Assembly (NCBI GenBank): GCA_037349315.1
Contig: JBAIAC010000018.1
Coordinates: forward strand, 372,001-436,000
Reading direction: 5' to 3'
DNA length: 64,000 nucleotides
Source: Chelydra serpentina
Lineage: Eukaryota > Chordata > Testudines > Chelydridae
Below, piece after piece: positions 59,691 through 64,000 of this stretch; position 1 is the stretch's first letter, and every line of letters begins with the position of its first letter. Both the position numbers and the translations under genes were made by a program. The notes under the pieces are model-generated. The model did no database searches and had not been told where the DNA came from. It saw only the letters and a list, made by a program, of their open reading frames with translations.

Positions 59691-60597
59691 TGTGATAAAT
59701 GAAAGGGTGGGGATAGCTCCCTTTTGTGGACACCCAGCCAGCCAGCTATGGAATCCCTCTTGATTGCTGTTCTCTATTTGCTTTACCTGTAAAGGGTTAA
59801 CAAGCCCACAGGTAAAAAGAAAAGGAGTGGGCACCTGACCAAGAGAGACAATGGAAGGGCTATAACGTTTTAAAAATGGGAAAAAAAATTCCCTTTGTAT
59901 GTGTATTGTTGTTCTCCAGGGAACAGGGAGCAGTTATGCTGTGAGAAGCTTTAAGCCAGGTATGAAAAACCATCAGATCATACCTAAAGATTGCTTATCT
60001 GAAATCCCAGAAATGTAAGTAAATTAGGGAATGTCTAGGAAAACATGATTAGGGATATTTCTTTTATTTTTTATTGGCTTGTGGACTCCTCTGTGCTAAC
60101 CCCAAATGCTTTTTATTTTGCTTGTAACTTTTAAGCTGGACCTCAAGAAGGTTATTCTTGATGTTTACATTTTGTAAGTGGGTTTTTTAAATGGAGCAAA
60201 AGCCTAAGTTCCAGATGTATTTTTTTTCTTTTTGTTTTTAATAAAATTTACCTTTTTTAAGAACAGAATTTGATTTTTGGTGTCCTAAGGGATTTGTGCA
60301 CATGTTGTTTAATTAGCTGGTGACTACACCTGATTTCCTCTCAGCTCTTCCCCGGAGGGGTCGGGGGTGAAAGGGCTTGAGGGTACCCCACAGGGAGGAA
60401 TTCCCAAATGCTCCTTCCTGGGTCCAAAGGGGTTTTTTCACTTGGGTGGTGGCAGCATCTACCCATCCAAGGTCAGAGAGAAGCTATAACCATGGGAGTT
60501 TAATACAAGCCTGGAGTGGCCAGTATTAATTTTTAGAATCCTTGTGGGCCCCCACCTTCTGCACTCAAAGTGCCAGAATGGGGAATCAGCCTTGACA
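59691..60597 (+). mobile_element. solo LTR with 5-bp target duplication
   Basis: 907 bp, TGTGATAAAT...CTTGACA, flanked by GGGCT on both sides (59686-59690, 60598-60602). AATAAA at 60240-60245 supports plus orientation. No internal retroelement genes are present. It is unrelated in sequence to the LTR at 3148. Confidence 0.8.
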
Positions 60598-60602
60598 GGG
60601 CT

Positions 60603-61916
60603 GATCCTATTTGGTTCATGCTTTGGGATACTGTCTATGCACCCTGTTACACTCTTCACGATTTTATGGTTGCACCCATAACAATCTTTCCTATGGTTAT
60701 GTTTCCCCAGACACAAAGAGTAAACAAATACACTCATTCTAAAAGTACTTACATTTAGATGGAGAGAACAGCAAAACAGAAGAAAAGTGATATCTGTACT
60801 GAGCTGTGAGAACATGACAGCCACACTCTACGTGGGGAGAGACTGCTGCCATGTTTAAAGGTGCGGTAGACAAAAGGAGCGGCAATGTCATACCTACATA
60901 CATTTAACCTCTTAGGGATGGTTCTTCCTACCACATCCAGCATTCGTGGGGCTTCTCATATCACATCTACCTGGGGCAGTAAAAAGTTATAATGGGCTAT
61001 CAGGGAAAAAGGCCTGCCCCTCTCCAAGTTCCTGCCAGACAGGTCTTCCTCTCTGACCTTACCAGCGGTGATCAAGCATTCCATATTAGCCTTTAAACTT
61101 TTCATTAAATATATCCTCTTTGCATGTCCAAGTGGTTGGATACCACACTGGAAAAGCAACCAGGAAGCTTTCCCCTCTAGGAGTTAAAGTCTTGTAAGCT
61201 CCCTGTACCGCTGTGTTTCTACCTCTCCACAGAGATCGTGTATGGAGCTCCCTGGCCCCACTTCAGCTTGCCTGAGCCATGGTGGCTCAGGCTGCAAATC
61301 AGCCAAGCAGTGGAAAGGAACACTCCTTCCAGCCAGGCTGTAAAGGGATGGGAAGCAGACTGTTGACATCCTCCTAGTATTGAATTAAAAGGACTCACAA
61401 GTGGACTGGGAATCTTCCATCTGTTTCAAATCTCCTATGGAGGGAGTGGCATAAAAACAATGTAGGATTGGGCAGGCCCCAAGGTGGGAGGGGGTGGGGT
61501 AAGAGGCAGCAGCCATCTTTTAGAGCTGTTTACATATATCAGTCACATCCATCTACTTCAAGGCCCAGATTTTTAAAGTCACCTAAGGGATTTGGCTCCC
61601 CAGTTGGGAACTGGGAGTCAAACTGTTAGGCAGCTTTGATATTCTGAAGGGAAGGATGGTCCAGAGCTTTGGGCACCGCATCACTGGCACTAGTAGTAAA
61701 CTATATATTCCAAACATGGTTTGAATGTCTTCCATGTCTCTGACAAAACGTCCTTCAGATGGGATGACCTCACTGAAGTCTTTTCACCAAGCTTTTTTCC
61801 CACCCAACATGTCTTCTGTCACATCACAGAGTAAATAACCAGTTAGTGTAAAATTTTCAAAAAGTGCCTCAGTGACTTAACATCCTAAGTTCCATTTTCA
61901 AAAACATGTAAGTCAC
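60603..61916. other. intergenic, no gene recognised
   Basis: No supported feature. Confidence 0.5.
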
Positions 61917-61919
61917 TAA

Positions 61920-62188
61920 GGGTACGTCTATACTTACCCGTTGCGTCGGAGGAGTCCAATCGATCATCTGGGATAAATCGAACCAGGAAGTGCTCCCCCG
62001 TCGACGCTGGTAATCCTGCTCTGCGAACGGAGCAGGCGGAGTCGACGGGGGAGCCTGCGCGCCGCGTGTGGACCACAGGTAAGTTCGAACTAAGAGACTT
62101 CGACTTCAGCTACGTTATTAACATAGCTGAAGTTGCGTATCTTAGTTCGACGGGGGGGGGGGGGGGGGGCGTTAGTGTAGACCTAGCC
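61920..62188. mobile_element. Harbinger-type MITE with TAA duplication
   Basis: Ends GGGTACGTCTATACTT and the complement of GGCTAGGTCTACACTA, flanked by TAA (61917-61919, 62189-62191). The ends resemble those of the complete element at 46597-52118. The interior has 'cccccgtcgac' against 'gtcgacggggg' and a G run of about 18 at 62152-62169. Confidence 0.8.
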
Positions 62189-62790
62189 TAAGAGGAGCCT
62201 AAGTCCTATTGACAGCCAGTGGGATTTAGGCTCCTCTTAGTGATGTATATGATGTTGAAAATTTTACCCTTAGTCTCTGTGAAGTACAATTTTGCTATGT
62301 CAGCTATTCCACCACTAGGTGTCCTCTGTCAATCACACTATCAGTTGAATAGAGGATTACATTATCATCTCATTCTTTACAGTTCTGAGCAACAGCTAGA
62401 CACAGCTGTACAATTTTTTATATTCAGTCTTTGAAAAAGAAAATGAGAATCCAAATTACCAGTAGTAAATGACTTAATGATTACATTATAGCAGCAAGAC
62501 TCATTGGTCTATAACTACCCAGAATCAGAGACATGGTTTCTCATCCCATTAAAATTTGTCTTAAAAAAATGCACCTATTTCCCCAGAATAGCCTCTAATT
62601 GCTTATTGTGCAAGCCTGATGAGTTTGCTTTTGAAACTTTGCCTGGTAGGCCATTATCAGGAGACTAATAAAAAAAAAAAAAAGATTTTCTAGTCTCAAT
62701 TCTAAATGTTTTTCTATTTGGTCTGCTCTGGTTTTTCACATGTTTTCCATTCTATTCTTCCAGCAAAACCCAATTACTGTTAAAGTAAAG

Positions 62791-63066
62791 TCATAGAGTT
62801 TAAGGCCAGAAGAGACGACCAAAGCATCTAGCCTGACTTCCTGTACATCACAGACCCAATGGCAGGGAATTGACTATGGAAAAATATACTCAGATAATCC
62901 CAGCAAGTAACCCAGACACCCTGCTGCAAAGGAAAGTAAAAAACAAAACAAACCTACACACACTCCCCCAATGTCTCTGCCAACCTGACCTGGGAAAAAA
63001 ATTCCTTTTTGACCTCACATATGGGGATCAGTTAGACCCTGATCTTGTCTTATGGAGCGTTAGTCC
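62791..63066 (-). mobile_element. CR1-like interspersed fragment
   Basis: Begins 'tcatagagtttaaggccagaag' like 1998 and 38215, then continues into 'ccaacctgacctgggaaaaaaattcc' and 'ggatcagttagaccctga'. Confidence 0.55.
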
Positions 63067-63139
63067 ACAGGAGGGGTGTAAATTCTAGTGTGCACTGACA
63101 TGTTACACATTAACTGTCCCGTGTAGACTCTGCTGACAT

Positions 63140-63623
63140 CAGGGCCGGTGCAAGGAAGTTTCGTGCCCTAGGCGAAACTTCCTTGCACCCGCCCCCCGCG
63201 GCAGCCAGCTAACGCCACCCTCCCCCCCACAGTAGGCGGCTCCCCATCCCCGCCCCGGCTTCCCCCCCCCGCCCCTGCGGGTCGCAGCAGCTTCCCACCT
63301 GCCGGCCGTGGCAGCCCAGCCCCCCGCCCGTGGCAGCCAGCTCCCCACCCCCCGCAGCGGCTAGCCCCCCGCCCGCAGGCTGCAGCAGCATCCCCCTCGC
63401 CCGTGGCGAGCCTCCCCCTGTCTCCCAGTTCCATGCTCAGCCGGTGAGCCGCCCCCTGAGTTGGGAGGCAGAACTCAGGAGGCAGCTGCGGCGAGCCGCC
63501 CCTTGCCTCCCGGCTCCACGCTCAGCGGCTGAGTGTGGAGCCGGGAGGCAGCCGCCCGCTGCCCCCCAAATACTGGTGCACTAGGTGACCGCCTAGGGTC
63601 GCCTAGTGCAAGTGCCAGCCCTG
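63140..63623. mobile_element. hAT-type MITE, 484 bp
   Basis: Ends CAGGGCCGGTGCAAGG and the complement of CAGGGCTGGCACTTGC, flanked by GCTGACAT and GCTGACAC (7 of 8). The interior is C-rich, which produces spurious Gly/Ala frames on the minus strand. Confidence 0.85.
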
Positions 63624-64000
63624 GCTGACACGCACCAAAAGTTCCCTGGTGTGTGCCAATGTGGTCCTGTTTCAAACTGTACCACATCAACTCACACTAG
63701 AGAACTTTCCGTGCATGCTAGTGTGCAACCCACAAGTACACACCAGAATGTATATCCCTCTAGTGCAGACTAATGCATCACGCAGACAAGCCCTGAGAAA
63801 GGCAGGGACATGTGAAGGAGAAAAGGAAATGTACTGAATACCAAAACATTGATTGTAGCAGAGCCATTGACAAGGAAATAGTGGAGAGGACTACATGAAT
63901 TAAGCCTTTCAGTAGAATTATTTTAGACACAACAGACAGGGGGAAATGAGAGTGTGTGTAAGAGAGAACTGAAGAGTAAAATGGGAAATATGGAATAAAA

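Overview
The window is vertebrate nuclear DNA, most likely from a cryptodiran turtle. It is AT-rich, packed with CR1-type LINE tails and several DNA-transposon MITE families, and nearly free of long ORFs. It also holds a tRNA-derived SINE with a CR1-like tail (7314-7487) of the kind known as the tortoise Pol III/SINE. The assignment to turtle is inference from these repeats.

The main content is a tandem array of protamine genes on the minus strand, about 5.98-29.8 kb. Six copies (stop-to-start 6376-6546, 11686-11856, 15707-15880, 19652-19825, 23001-23168, 27260-27433) each encode a 55-57 residue protein. It starts MARYRR, has an SR-repeat, and is about 65-68% arginine with no cysteine. These genes are too short for ordinary ORF calling. 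Every copy has a TATATAAA box 125-126 nt upstream of the ATG, an AATAAA signal about 155 nt past the stop, and an upstream cluster of CArG-like motifs. Two spacer types (A, with protein type I downstream of the gene; B, with protein type II) alternate and show that whole gene-plus-spacer blocks were duplicated. Two promoter-only relics (29.16-29.5 and 29.61-29.79 kb) mark dead copies at the right edge, and an inverted promoter fragment sits inside one spacer. Protamines replace histones and condense DNA in sperm nuclei, so this is a multicopy sperm chromatin locus.

The second coding region is a complete PIF/Harbinger DNA transposon (46597-52118, TTA target duplication, matching inverted ends). 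It encodes a two-exon Myb/SANT-like DNA-binding protein on the plus strand and an intact DDE transposase on the minus strand. The intron of the Myb gene holds a GC-rich minisatellite of nine 76-80 bp units. Short non-autonomous elements with similar ends and TTA/TAA duplications lie nearby.

The remainder is intergenic DNA: two solo LTRs with 5-bp duplications (3148-3902 minus; 59691-60597 plus), four hAT-type MITEs with 8-bp duplications or hAT-like ends, TA-flanked MITEs, two separate loci of the same degenerate ~60-bp tandem repeat (4.4-5.1 and 31.9-32.6 kb), and simple repeats. I see no other host protein-coding gene, tRNA gene or rRNA gene.
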